64,000 nt of DNA from Riptortus pedestris (lineage: Eukaryota > Arthropoda > Insecta > Hemiptera > Alydidae). The stretch is taken from NCBI GenBank assembly GCA_019009955.1, contig CM032228.1, forward strand, positions 102,156,001 to 102,220,000, given 5' to 3'. Below, piece after piece: positions 30,941 through 40,712 of this stretch. The position numbers and the translations under genes are program-made. Each line of letters opens with the position of its first letter. Position 1 is the stretch's first letter. Below the pieces are notes generated by a model, which worked only from the letters and a program-made list of their open reading frames with translations, had not been told where the DNA came from and did not search any database.

Positions 30941-31987
30941 CTGTCTTGTGCTTTAGCGTCCACAATTTTTGTTTGATCGTTACCAAACTCCATATTTAAT
31001 TGTTTTATGTAAAAAGGAAGATCAAGTTTGTTAATGGCTGAAATTAGACCAGTGGGAGGGGGGGATTTTGAATATTCAAAATATTTCCGTTACAATAAGT
31101 CAGATTGTAAAATTGTATAGAACCAATCTTATTGTAAATTAAATGATCTATACATATTTTCTTTATCATGAATATTAACCGAGATATTTGGAATTTATAG
31201 TTTTCAGCCTTCAGAAAACCCCCACTTCTACTCATGTCAAACTAACAATACTCAGTTATGTAATAAAACACATTATTCGAACATTAAATACCAAATCTTG
31301 TTTTCAAGAGACCTTTATTATACGACATACATGCAAATATGTTCTGGTGACCCCCTGCCCCCATTTTAAGTTTTTGGACTACTTAAATTTGATTGATTGA
31401 GATAAAAATTATTCTGGTTCATTATAAATTACAGTACTAGTTACAGTAAATAGTTTTCAATCAAATTAACATGTTATATTCCAGTAATTGTTTTTCTTTC
31501 CGGTGAGAGTCGGGTTGGCAGACCTGTTTGTTTATATTTCAGCCGCTTCCTGCCTGGAGGGGAAAGATTTCTTATTACCGTTTGTATTTATTCACTTATT
31601 ATTCAAGGTGGTGTTGTGCTACCAGTAAGTAGATTTATCTATTATTGAACTTCACGAGGGAAATCTGCTTAGTTTACACAGCCCCTGCATGACAGACTTT
31701 TAGCATATTTTAACTTCAGCAATTTAAGTAGAAAGGGATGACTAATCTTCTCTTCATCTTAAAAGCCAGTTAGATTCTTCAGAATATTTATAAAAAATAA
31801 AGTATAAATGGTAACTAACTCTCTTATTCCTTATTCAAGAATTTAATAAGCACTGAGCATATAAAATTTACTGTAAGGAATTATGTATTCAATTCAATTA
31901 TTACACTCTAGGGTCCTTTGAGCTTATCATTTTCTTCATCTGAGCAAAACGCTGCTTGGCAAACTTTCGAGCCTGTTTTGAGCTACC
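20558..31987 (-). CDS. FCF1: FCF1/UTP24, PIN-domain rRNA-processing nuclease (six exons seen)
   Basis: FCF1 (yeast Fcf1/Utp24) is the PIN endonuclease of the nucleolar small-subunit processome that cuts pre-rRNA at the early 18S sites. Coding exons from 5' to 3' are 31987-31907, 29860-29777, 27698-27550, 24593-24433, 22677-22583 and 20606-20558. Joined protein: [20 protein letters not shown], then [108 protein letters not shown] and [16 protein letters not shown]. The acidic PIN residues are present ([28 protein letters not shown]). The first exon (start codon, MGK-type beginning) is not found. The junction of the first two exons seen is one base out of frame (see findings). The last residue is Glu where human has Phe. 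Confidence 0.95.
20945..21100 (-). repeat. Helentron-like element, internal fragment
   Basis: Internal family blocks on the minus strand (ATTAGTGAACTTAATG, CTCCTCTCCTCC, AATATCTCCGTTATTATGAG read in +). It is joined to a (CA)n(TA)n tract at 21098-21136. Confidence 0.55.
21136..22478 (+). mobile_element. CCCGG-hairpin repeat element with three tandem 300-bp units
   Basis: It starts ACTAGCTCAGATACCTGGCT with a small self-pairing CCTGGCTTTGCCTGG, then GAGGCTGAATGGTGATGG. Three tandem units begin near 21515, 21806 and 22104 (each GTTACTCTAAATAACAAA, CATATTTGCCGAAAAAC, CTCCCTTATAACCCCCACTC, and so on). After the last unit come TTCGGTTCAGCCGTTTATGC, an (ACAA)n tract (22331-22362) and a unique tail ending in TTACAATTTTATATATA. 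No protein is encoded. It lies in the last FCF1 intron. Class unknown. Confidence 0.75.
22583..22677 (-). CDS. FCF1: FCF1 exon ([10 protein letters not shown])
   Basis: Acceptor ttttattttcag, donor CATAG/gtaaag. Encodes [20 protein letters not shown] and [11 protein letters not shown], including the last PIN acidic residue. Confidence 0.94.
23050..23264 (-). mobile_element. tRNA-derived SINE
   Basis: Same family as 17590-17797. On the minus strand, box A-like GTTAGCATGCGAGTTAAAG, box B-like AGTTCGATACCC, a body with CTTTAGTCCCACC, and a TTAATAA-repeat tail. It lies in the FCF1 intron between exons at 22.6 and 24.4 kb. Confidence 0.8.
23428..23495. repeat. Short tandem repeat of about 23 bp
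   Basis: Three imperfect copies of AAATTAAATTATATTTGTAT followed by ATC. Confidence 0.6.
23790..23975 (-). mobile_element. tRNA-derived SINE, old copy
   Basis: Diverged member of the family: TTTTCTAGCCAGGATTGGAC, TTTATTTAATGAGCCTATCA, GCTCAGGTTGGAATCCAAC. The promoter boxes are eroded. Confidence 0.6.
24061..24262. mobile_element. Imperfect inverted-repeat element with Penelope-like hairpin
   Basis: The arms 24063-24115 and 24215-24262 (GGTCAACAAAAGAATGAAAA against TTTCATTCTTTTGTTGGCC) are inverted copies. The loop holds CTCCTGATGAGACGTCATAT and GGATGTGAAACTAG, a CTGATGA-hairpin-GAAAC arrangement with ACGTC pairing GATGT. About 200 bp, no coding content. It may be two inverted 3' ends of one retroelement or a MITE. 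Confidence 0.5.
24433..24593 (-). CDS. FCF1: FCF1 exon (TYADDC)
   Basis: Acceptor tttgcag, donor ACACAG/gtaaat. Encodes [20 protein letters not shown] through [18 protein letters not shown]. It starts one base into the Cys codon shared with the previous exon. Confidence 0.95.
24594..26306. other. FCF1 intron sequence
   Basis: AT-rich, no recognised gene. A GC-richer patch at 25480-25570 shows no frame worth reporting. Confidence 0.5.
26311..27325. mobile_element. piggyBac-like MITE (1,015 bp, TTAA-flanked)
   Basis: Perfect 14-bp terminal inverted repeats (CACGTTCGCTGCTG) are flanked on both sides by TTAA (26307-26310 and 27326-27329), the piggyBac-type target duplication. Inside, six GC-rich sites built on the CGGTCCCCGG/CGTCCGATG theme lie near the two ends (about 26361, 26404, 26535 and 27061, 27121, 27291). 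One of them, 26404-26423, is a perfect 20-bp palindrome. No transposase frame. It sits in an FCF1 intron. Assignment to piggyBac rests on the TSD and structure and could also be another TTAA family. Confidence 0.8.
27550..27698 (-). CDS. FCF1: FCF1 exon ([15 protein letters not shown])
   Basis: Acceptor tttttttag, donor AAAAT/gtaagt. Encodes [32 protein letters not shown] and MMDCLYAK. It holds the first catalytic Asp and the strongest FCF1 signature. Confidence 0.96.
27699..28230. other. FCF1 intron sequence
   Basis: AT-rich, nothing recognised. Confidence 0.45.
28234..28458 (+). mobile_element. tRNA-derived SINE (+)
   Basis: The only good copy on the + strand. Head GCTCAGGTTAGCCAAGTGAG then TTAAGGC (box A-like), GGGTTCCATTCCC (box B-like), body AATAGGAATTTATTTAGTGA and TTAGTCCCACC, ending GTGGAAGCTAATAAATAA. 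It resembles the tRNA-Leu/Ser side in its GTTAGCC...GAGTTAAGGC start. Confidence 0.8.
29156..29369. mobile_element. Tc1-like MITE
   Basis: The roughly 214-bp element has imperfect terminal inverted repeats (GTGCTCAAAAAAAGAATAGG and ...TATTCATTTTTGAGCAGTA), about 25 bp long including GGGATATTGG. TA dinucleotides lie at both ends. GTGCTCAAAA termini are typical of Tc1-group elements. No coding content. Confidence 0.75.
29777..29860 (-). CDS. FCF1: FCF1 exon (Lys-rich segment)
   Basis: Acceptor attttctttgtag, donor CATGT/gtaagt. The frame that joins the next exon reads [20 protein letters not shown]. With the good acceptor at 29860 this frame is one base off the previous exon. A weak AG ending at 29839 would restore it, as would seven instead of eight A's in the run at 29848-29855. 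Confidence 0.8.
29991..30620 (+). repeat. Helentron-like element, full length
   Basis: 5' TCTTTCACGCAGGGGCTGCA with TAAGCAGATTTCCC. 3' hairpin GATTTCCCTTAAGGAATATC then TGTTAA. The (AT)n site near 30450 is only ATTTATATACATT, so the microsatellite is short in this copy. Confidence 0.8.
30777..31696 (-). repeat. Helentron-like element, long type, full length
   Basis: On the minus strand the 5' end is TCTGTCATGCAGGGGCTGTG with TAAGCAGATTTCCC. The extra segment (31400-31660) is shared with 39794-40100, including CTGGAATATAACATG and CTCACCGGAAAGAAAAAC. The (AT)n tract is at 30897-30936. The 3' end is ATTTTTCTTAAGGGAAATCT followed by GCTC. Confidence 0.8.
31907..31987 (-). CDS. FCF1: FCF1 N-terminal exon ([14 protein letters not shown])
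   Basis: Acceptor tgttttag/GGT, donor CCTAGA/gtgtaa. Encodes [20 protein letters not shown] and ISSKDPR, matching the basic TRKxxxMKRM start of FCF1 proteins. The exon with the ATG should lie to the right. It was not identified in the repeat-filled DNA. Confidence 0.75.
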
Positions 31988-32289
31988 CTAAAACAAGCAT
32001 AAACAGTCATCTACCGTCGCAAAGAGTATGTCATATAAATTTAAATGTTTTCATAAATGAATCATGAATTTTCTAATATATAAATATTGCAGATACTGTG
32101 ACAAGACAAACACAAACCATTTTAACTTTCTCAATTAATCACACAGAAGAAACACGCTTCCCACTGATAGAAAGGTTATAAACAAAGGATTAAGAAACCT
32201 CCAAGGCAATCGATACAGGCTAATCTTGACTCGATACTCTTTACTATGAAGTTGAACTAGTCAAGTATTGCATAATAATTCAGATGAAT

Positions 32290-32425
32290 GTTAAGCAGAT
32301 TACCCATAGAGGAAATCAACTATTGAGGTCGTACACATGATGGAATTTTTGAAAAATTTCTTCAAATGTTCATGTTTTATGTAAAAATCAGAACAGTGGG
32401 GGGAGGCGGGTAAAGGGTTGGAATT
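32290..32425 (-). repeat. Helentron-like 3' fragment
   Basis: GCAGATTACCCATAGAGGAA, ATCAACTATTGAGGTCGTAC and the C-rich block (GGGGGGAGGCGGG in +). An internal deletion joins the 3' end directly to the C-rich block. Confidence 0.6.
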
Positions 32426-32589
32426 TCAATAATTTAAGGATTTTTTAACAAACTTCTTTTCGCAATTTAGTTATGAATTTATTCATCATTGTGTAAGTTA
32501 GTTGCATAATTGGGTTGTAATAAATTTTGAACTTTATTATCAATCCACCAGGTGCATCCCTCCCATTAAAAAACATTTATTTATATAAA

Positions 32590-32719
32590 CTCCCATTATA
32601 TACAATTTTGAACGGGCCTCCTGGGTAGGATCGATGGACATTTGAGGAAATGTTTTAAAACCCGCGTCATGAGTATGACCACAATAGCTGATTTCCCCAA
32701 GAGAAATATGCTAAAAGAA
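32590..32719 (+). repeat. Helentron-like 3' fragment
   Basis: TTTTGAACGGGCCTCCTGGG, GATCGATGGACATTTGAGG, and the end TTTCCCCAAGAGAAATATGC followed by TAA. Confidence 0.65.
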
Positions 32720-32784
32720 TTAGGTCTCTGGGATGTAAACGAGGTCCACGATAGTCATCTGACTTAAGTATGTCGTGATTTTAT

Positions 32785-33512
32785 TAGCATATTTCCCTTA
32801 AGGGAGTTCAGCTACTGAGGTCGTACTCATTAAGCGATTTTCGAAAAATTTCCTCAAATGTCCATCGATCCTATTGAGTAGAAGACGAAATATATTTGTC
32901 TGTTACTGCTCGAGATGTCATAAATTTTTGTGTTACCGTGACTAAACTCGATATATGATCGTTTTATGTAAAAAGAAATATTTAAATTCGTTAACGACTG
33001 AAATCGGATCAGTGGGGGGGGGGTTAGAGGGGAGAATTTTGAAAATTAGAAATATCTCCGTTATCATACGTCGGAGTGTATACTTATTGTAAATTTAATT
33101 GCCTATAAATGTAGTTAAAACATATTTGCTCTAATATGAACTTAACCGAGATATTTGGATTTTTTAGTTTTAAGCTGTCAGTTAACCCCCACTCCTACTC
33201 GTAACATAATTACAAAAAGCTGTTATAATATAGACCTCTTTATTCTAAGCTTAAATACCAAATATTGTTTTAATAAGACCTATAATAAGGGAGATAGATG
33301 GGATTCGTGGTACGATGATGTCATCAATGAAGATTTTACCTTCTTTTCTCGAAAATGTTTATTTGATCTACTCGACATTTAACTGTTTCAGTCAAAACTA
33401 AAGATCATATTTGTATATTGGCAGAAATCGTAGCAGGAATAAGGGGGGTTTAGAGGGAGAGAATTCGAAAAATGTCATCAATCTTGTTTAAATATGGATC
33501 CTCTACAATTGC

Positions 33513-33560
<48 letters not shown>

Positions 33561-33690
33561 TGGTATCTCAAATATTAAGCGAGTAAATCGTACGTTGTGG
33601 TTTTCAGTCAGAATATGCGGCGAGATATCACAGTGTGTCACGCCAGCATTTGCGAAATCTCATTAGTTTACACAGCCACTGCGTGACGGA
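32785..33690 (-). repeat. Helentron-like element, full length
   Basis: On the minus strand it starts TCCGTCACGCAGTGGCTGTG and ends CCTTAAGGGAAATATGCTAA. The (AT)n tract is at 33518-33557. Internal rearrangement: C-rich and ATTTCAG-like blocks occur twice (about 33005-33040 and 33425-33465), so it may be a fusion of two copies. Confidence 0.75.
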
Positions 33691-33744
33691 CCTTTTGGTA
33701 TCATGGACAGTCTTGGTAGTTGGAACCATTGTAATCTTTCAGAA

Positions 33745-34560
33745 GCTGCTCTTTACATATTACCATAACCACAGAAATCCATAAGATGTTCCATGTCCTC
33801 AAAATAGGATTTTCTAGGCCTCCCTATTCCCCTATGTCCAAGGACCTTACCTTCAAATATACTTGTGATGAAGTCATCATGTCTTTTTTCCATGGCCTTG
33901 ATAAGACTTTTTCTCTCACTTAACTCATGTATTACTTCCAAGTAGGATTTTTTTAGTCCAACTTGTTCTAGTAATTCTAAACCAGATTCAGATTTCCATT
34001 GCTTCCAATCTATTATATTCCCTTTTTAGAAGAATCCAACTCTTGTTCCAGGAAAAGCATTAATCTTCATAGGAAAGGCTTAGCAAACATTTTTTTTTTG
34101 GTAACCAAGGTTATTAGTTAAAATACTCCTTTTGCTTTAGAAGGCTTGTTTAGTAAGTACTATTGCTCTATCAACTTCAGCTTTACTATCATTGTCTTCA
34201 GTGATGCTCTGAAGGTAACAAAACTCCTTCACTTTTTTAAGTATAATGTTTACAATTCTAATGTTTACATTTCCTAGGCTTTATTTTTTCTTTACAACCA
34301 CAACTTTTGTTTATGTCCATTTTTCTTGAATATAAACTCATCTACATCCTTTAATTAAGACTAGCAGCATCTCTACTTCAGACTTTGCCACCAGTGCAAT
34401 GTCATATGCAAATCTGAATTGAATGGATTTACATTTAATCAGTATACCTTCAGTTGTTTCTTTCATTTTCATTATTTCCTCTTCAAAAAACATATTGAAC
34501 AGATAAGGTGACAGAGTGCATCCTTGTCTTACACCTTTCTTAAATCTAGCTACCCTTTCA
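33745..34560 (-). pseudogene. Non-LTR retrotransposon reverse-transcriptase remnant
   Basis: Minus strand from 34560: RFKKGVRQGCTLSPYLFN (RT motif 4), then FRFAYDIALVAKSEVEMLL, where the catalytic YADD/FADD box reads AYDIA, then KEFCYLQSITEDNDSKAEVD. The C-terminal part (33753-33941) reads RHDDFITSIFEGKVLGHRGI and GRPRKSYFEDM, a typical LINE C-terminal block. Stops and frame changes occur throughout. The catalytic motif is damaged. Clade not assigned. Confidence 0.75.
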
Positions 34561-34834
34561 CATTCATAAAAGAAGAATTGTTAATGGGATTAGTGGGACA
34601 ACACTTGTAAAATAACACATGTGTTTGTGGGCTATCTGCTCCAGTGGCCTGTGAGTTAGAGGCCCTAATATTCAATATTTTTTAAGTAATATTCTTCACG
34701 CAAATGACACAGTAAGCGTTTACTAAAAATCATAGATCAGAGAACCAAGGCATGCTCTTTTTTATTTTTTTTCTGTGTAAAGAAGTCATGAAACTTATTC
34801 TGAATATAAGATGTTAAATGATATAGTATTTCAT

Positions 34835-35645
34835 AGCAGTAATTACACGAGTAGAGTATGAAGGTTTTCTGAAGGTTGAAAATGTAGAAATACGAATAAT
34901 CCTGTTAATACTTGTGTCTAACTTATTAAAAAATTTCTAAAATGATTTGATCTGATGCTTAATAATGTGTGTGTGTCTATATATATATATGAAAATTTTC
35001 ATTTTACTACTTTAATAAATTGCTATGTCTATTCATTTGACAAAAAGGCCATTAATGAACTTTAATTTTTTTTACATGGATTGATTAAATAACCAGTTTG
35101 GAAGTAATCAAATCTTTTGGAAACTGTTCTTTTCATATTTCTATTTCCAATCAAAATTCGTAAGTTGTTTGATATCTTCAAAAAAGGATTTTTACAGATA
35201 ACAATTTTACGAGACCCCGCTTTTTATTTGATGAATATTATACTCAATATTTAACTGTTACAAGAAAAACTAACTATCATATTCATTAATGGATAAAACT
35301 GGACCAAAAGAGGGGTTAATGAAGGAGTAAAATACATAATCATGTACTTAAATCTCCATTATTATGCATTGGAGATATAAATATGTTATAAAATCAAATT
35401 TGTTAATGAAGTTATGCATTAAAATTTTTGGGCTAAACATTTTTCACTAATTCAGATATTAGAGTTGTTTGTATTTTATTACTACTCCTATGATTTTCAC
35501 TTAAAGCAAATATATTTCTAAGTGGTTTATGTCCAGCAGAGAAAGTTGTGTTTACAAAGGCTTCTTATTTCAGGAGAATAGAATTCATGAATGTATCAAT
35601 GCGGGGAAATCTTAGTGTATACAGTCCCTTTGTGACACTTTGATG
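34835..35645. repeat. Decayed Helentron-like copies
   Basis: Blocks of the family in both orientations (TACACGAGTAGAGTATGAAG near 34848; GGGAAATCTTAGTGTATACA and GTCCCTTTGTGACACTTT near 35606). A short (GT)n(AT)n at 34965-34990. Borders uncertain. Confidence 0.5.
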
Positions 35646-35694
35646 TAAAGTAAAATATTGATTATGTTCTGGGTATTGGATAAAGAAGTACTCA

Positions 35695-35940
35695 GTAAGA
35701 CAAATAGATGAATGTATTTTTGTGCTGACAGTTTCGGTCACCATGACATTCTTCTTTATAGCAATACTGTTAAGAGGGAGAGCCAGAAGTCACATCCTAA
35801 AATGAGCTTTTAAGAAGTGACCTCCGTACAGTTTGAAAGTATCTCTCTCTATAAGAATATAGCTCTGAAGAAGGATACCGATGGTGACAAAAACTGTCAG
35901 CCCAAAAATACACTCCTCTATTTGACTGATTGACTATTTC
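35695..35940. mobile_element. Inverted pair of Penelope-like ends
   Basis: 35698-35770 (read minus: GAAGAATGTCATGGTGACCG then AAACTGTCAGCACAAAAATA) and 35860-35935 (plus: GAAGAAGGATACCGATGGTG then ACAAAAACTGTCAGCCCAA) are diverged inverted copies of one terminal motif. Each has the GAAGAAxG-hairpin-(CG)AAAC layout seen at ends of Penelope-like and some other retroelements. About 245 bp in all, no coding content. Confidence 0.5.
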
Positions 35941-35987
35941 TTTAGCCGATAATCAACTATCCTTTAAACCTAGCAGCTTACAAATGT

Positions 35988-36967
35988 CGGGCAGATTAAG
36001 TAGATTTCCTATGTGCTGTTTCCCACATGCTAGTGATCTCATCTCCCTATATATCCTCTATTTCAGTGTAAAAATCAGATGAATAGCAGTGGAGGTTTTC
36101 TGAAATTTGAAAACAAAAAAGAACTAATAACTCGCTTAATATTTGTTACAAAAAAAAAAATGTAGAACAACATTTGTAGAGCATCAATAGTTTAAAAAGA
36201 TTGCCTCTACAACATTTTTCAACCTAACTCATAATAACAGAGATAATTTGATTTTTTTTCCTTCCAAAGCCTCCCCAATTCCTAGTCAGATTCCAGCCAT
36301 TAACGAATTTGATCTTTAGTGCTCAATAAAATGGTTAAATATAGAGCCTGGTTTAGATCGAATAAACATTTTCCAGTCATTAACGTAAAATCTTAATTGA
36401 TGGCGTCATCACACAACATATTTTCAGGAATTTCATCAAGCAAAAATCAGTTGAAAACACATTATTTGGTACTTAAGCTTGGAACAAGATGTTTCGTGAC
36501 ATATTGCTTACTTTTAACGTTTAATGACTAAAAGTGTTGGTTTAATGAATGATGAAAAATAAAAAATGCAATTGTCTCGGTTAATATTCAAGATAAAGAA
36601 AAAATGTAATCATATATATCCAAATTTTTAGGAAATCAAATTTGGATTAAGATTAGTTCTATATAATGTTTTAATGCAACATATAACATCAGAGATATTT
36701 CAAATATTCAAAATTTCCCATCCGTCCACTGGACTTATTTCAGCTATTAACAAACTTGGTCTTTAATTTTACATAAAATGTTTAAATATCAAACGCTGGT
36801 AACGACCAAATAAAAATTATGGATCACTAGAGAGTTAGCAGAAAAATATATAGCTTTGAATGGAGCTCATTTTCATTATCTCCTGGACAAGATCGATGGA
36901 CATTTGAAGTAATTCTTCGAACATCATGAGTAAAAACTCAATATTTCTCTTAGGGAAATATGCTACA
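35988..36967 (+). repeat. Helentron-like element, long variant, decayed
   Basis: 5' TTAAGTAGATTTCCTATGTG. The 3' end reads TTTCTCTTAGGGAAATATGC then TA. The interior contains the variant 5' module GATCTCATCTCCCTATATAT and GATGAATAGCAGTGGAGG, then a second GAACAAGATGTTTCGTGACA module. No (AT)n. Confidence 0.65.
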
Positions 36968-37060
36968 AATGCCTATTACCTAATGAAAGAAGTAAGTCAC
37001 TGTGAATCAAAATAAAGTTTGTTTACTCTCCAACTGGCCAATTTTGACTAATTATTTTAA

Positions 37061-38526
37061 ACTAGCTCAGATACCCGGCTTCGCTCGGGAATTTATTTGA
37101 GGCTGAATGGTGATGGTGTATTTTTGGCAAGGCTTTACTTTGCACAATATTTTGACATTTACCTGTCCCAGTGTTTAGGGTTAACACCCGTCGTTTCTGT
37201 GGATTTGTTAATAATAAAATTATTTTTTTATGTAAGACATCACGACGACAGTGTATATATAAAAAAATAGTTTCTCTAAATAACAAAATTAACAACTTTT
37301 GTTATGTTCATATTTGCCGAAAATGCAATAGGAAACGAAATATCACTATTATTAATTTCAGGCCTCCCATATAACCCCCACTCCTGCCCGTCCCTAGAAA
37401 TGTTAGTATGGCTTATTATAAGGAAGGCGTTAGTGCTAATTCACATACCGAGTTTGGTTTAGTTCGGTTGAGTCTTTTGTGCCAAATAAAATTGTGGACT
37501 CCCGCTATAGTTTTTAGCGTGTAACTCATTTATACTTCCGTATACGGCAAAAGTGCATATAACAAAAGTTACTCTAAATACCAAAATGAACAACTTTTGT
37601 TATGTGTATATTTTCAGAAAAAGCAATAGGTAACGAAATATCACTATATTTAATTTCAGGCCTTCCTTATAACCCCCACTCCTGTTCGTCCCTAGAAATG
37701 TTAGTATGGCTTATTATAAGGAACCCGTTAGTGCTAATTCACATACCGAGTTTAGATTAGTTCGGTTGGGTCTTTTGTCCCAAATAAAATTGTTCACTTC
37801 CGCTATAGGTTTTAGCGTATATCTCGTTTATAATTCGGTATACGAAAAAAGTGTGTATTACAAAAGTTACTCTAAATAACAAAATAAACTACTTTTGTTA
37901 TGTTCATATTTGCCGAAAATCCAATAGGAAACAAAATATCGCTATTTTTAATTTCAGGCTTCCCTTATAACCCCCACTCCTGCCCGTCCCTAGAATTGTT
38001 AGTATGGCTTATTATAAGGAAAGCGTTAGTACTAATTTACATACCGAGTTTGGTTTAGTTCGGGTTGAGTCTTTTTTGCCAAATAAAATTGTGGACTCCC
38101 TCTATAGTTTTTAGCGTATAACTCATTTGTACTTCCGTATACAGCAAAAGTGCATATATCAAAAGTTACTCTAAATTACAAACTAAACAACTTTTGTTAT
38201 GGGCATATTTGCTGAAAAAGCAATAGGAAACGAAATATCGCTATTTTTATTTTCAGGCTTCCCCTATAACCCCCACTCCTGTTTGTCTTAGAGAATATTA
38301 ATATAGCCTAAAGTCTAAGTTGGGTTAGTAGTAATATACATACCAAGTTTCATAAAATTCGGTTCAGCCGTTTATGCGTGAAAAGGTAACAAACAAACAA
38401 ACAAACAGACACCAAAGAAACAAAATGCAGTTATGGTGTCTATGACATGTGAAACGAAAAGTTATCGTGAAATTTCGCGAAAAAAGTCAATGTACAGACA
38501 GAGGTTACAATTTTATATATATATAG
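37061..38526 (+). mobile_element. CCCGG-hairpin repeat element with four tandem 300-bp units
   Basis: Start ACTAGCTCAGATACCCGGCT then TCGCTCGGGAATT (the stem CCCGGCTTCGCTCGGG can fold on itself). Four tandem units begin near 37265, 37566, 37864 and 38162, period about 298-301 bp. The last leads into TTCGGTTCAGCCGTTTATGC, an (ACAA)n tract (38390-38408) and the same tail as the 21-kb copy, ending TTACAATTTTATATATATAT. The 21-kb copy has three units. No protein. Confidence 0.8.
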
Positions 38527-39012
38527 ATACAACATTGACCCCTAATCTGCCAAACTAAATAAATTCCTTGAATCTTCATTGACTTGTCAACTCTTCTTTC
38601 TCAGCAAATTAACACATTTCAAAAATCATTATATCCACATAATTGTTCTCTTTAACATGTTATCTTTACACTAACACCTCTATACACACAACAGATATAA
38701 GAAGAAACTGGCACCTCTACCTCCAAAACCAGTTTAGCAAACAGGAGGCCTAGTCGTGGGAAATTATCATTGCTTTGTTTATACGAGTCGTACATCACTG
38801 ATCAAATCATGAAACAAATATTCTTAAAAACTTAGAACAAAAAGCCATTAACAGAATCAAATCACTGTATAGTTAACGTAAGGAAATTCTTCTCATTATC
38901 AAAGTACATTTGTCCATTACCAGCTATCTTGGTCTATGTCTACTTGTAACTAAGTAAACATTTTAGAGCCCACTTTAACAACAAAAACTAAAAATTAAAA
39001 AAAAAAAAAAAA

Positions 39013-39617
39013 ACTGTCACAGATTTGCTGTGTAAACTAAGCAGATTTCTCAAGTAATAATAAGACACTAATAATCTGTCATCATATATTCTCTATTTCT
39101 AACTAAAAATCTGGTGAGTAGAAGTGGAGGTTTACTGAAGGCTGACACAAGAAGATAGCTCGCTTAATATTTGAGCTCTGAAAAAATGTATAGAACAATG
39201 ATTGTAGAGCATCAATAGTTTAACATGATTGGTTTTGTAACATTTTTCAATACAACTCATAATAAATGAGATATTATGAATTTTCAAATTCCTCCATCTA
39301 AACTGATCTAGTCTGATTTCAGTCAATGACTATGAACTTTAGAGTTGAATTTAACGGTTAAATATTGAGTATGGCATAGATCAAATAAACATTTTCGAGC
39401 TAGGAACATAAAATCTTGATTTATGGTATCACACATTTGCATATATGAAATTTGGTAATGGCCAAACATAAATTGTGACCACTAGAACATTAATATAGTT
39501 TTGAACAGACCTTCTTTTTGTTCCGTCTCCTTGGTAGGATAGATAGACATCTGAGGAAATTTTTTGAAAAACGTGTTATGTATACAACAGCTGTTTTTCA
39601 TGAAGGGAAATCTGCTA
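39013..39617 (+). repeat. Helentron-like element, full length
   Basis: 5' GTGTAAACTAAGCAGATTTC, middle GGTGAGTAGAAGTGGAGGTT, and 3' TTTTTCATGAAGGGAAATCT then GCTAA. No (AT)n expansion. Confidence 0.75.
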
Positions 39618-39793
39618 AAAGACATATACAACTATTTACTGACTAAATATACCATCAACTATAACTGCAATTTTGATTTTGACAAGACTTTCATATTAAA
39701 TATCACTGATGGAAAAAAAATATTATAGACAACTCACTCCTGAAGCAATCACATATAAACATCAACCCTAACAGTATTAACTACAAAAAAAAG

Positions 39794-40697
39794 TCCGTCA
39801 CTGGCTGCGTAAACTAAGCAGATTTCCCGCGTGAAGTTTAACAATATACAATTCTACACACCGGTAACACAACACCACCATGAATATAAGGTGAATAAAT
39901 ACAAACGATAATAAGAAACCTCCCGACGTAAAGCTTCTGAAATGTAAACAAACAGTTCTGCCAACTTCTTACCGGAAAGAAAAGCAATTACTGTAATATA
40001 TCTGAATATAACGTATTAATTTGATTGAAAACTATTTACTATATCTAGTACTGTAATTTATAATGAATCAGCATAATTTTTATTTCATTAAAAAAATTTT
40101 AGTAGTCCAAAAACTTAAGAAGGGGGTCACCAGAACATATTTGCATGTATCTCGCATAATTAATGTCTCTTGAAAACAATATTTGATATTTAAGCTTCAA
40201 ATGATGTGGTTTATTACATAACCGAGTATTGTTTATATAACATGAGTAGAAGTTGGGCTTGCTGAAGGCTGAAAAATCTCGGTTAATATTCACGATAGGG
40301 AATAAATGTATATAACAATATCTATAGTACATTTAATTTGCTATAACATTGATTCTATACATCTTTTTGATCCGATGTATAGTAACAGATATTTCGAATT
40401 TTCAATATTCTCCATCTCTAAATCCCTCTCCCCCTGTTGCGATTTCAGCCGTTAACGAACTTGATCTTTCTTTTTACATAAAACAAATAAATATCGAGTT
40501 CGGTAACGATTAACAATAATTACGACTGCTAGAGCGGTAACAGAAAATATATATATATAGCTAGTTTTAAGACTATTATATAAAATACTGCCTGATAAAT
40601 AGTCTTTTCAGAATATTAAAGCACAGTTCATTCATTTTTCATTAACAAGTTCTTGTTTCATTTTATTATCTGATTACCCTTAAGGGAAATCAGCTAA
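39794..40697 (+). repeat. Helentron-like element, long type
   Basis: Starts TCCGTCACTGGCTGCGTAAA with TAAGCAGATTTCCC. It carries the extra module shared with 31400-31660 (inverted) and 13995. It ends TACCCTTAAGGGAAATCAGC then TAA. A second copy starts 15 bases later. Confidence 0.8.
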
Positions 40698-40712
40698 CAG
40701 ATAAGGAATAAA

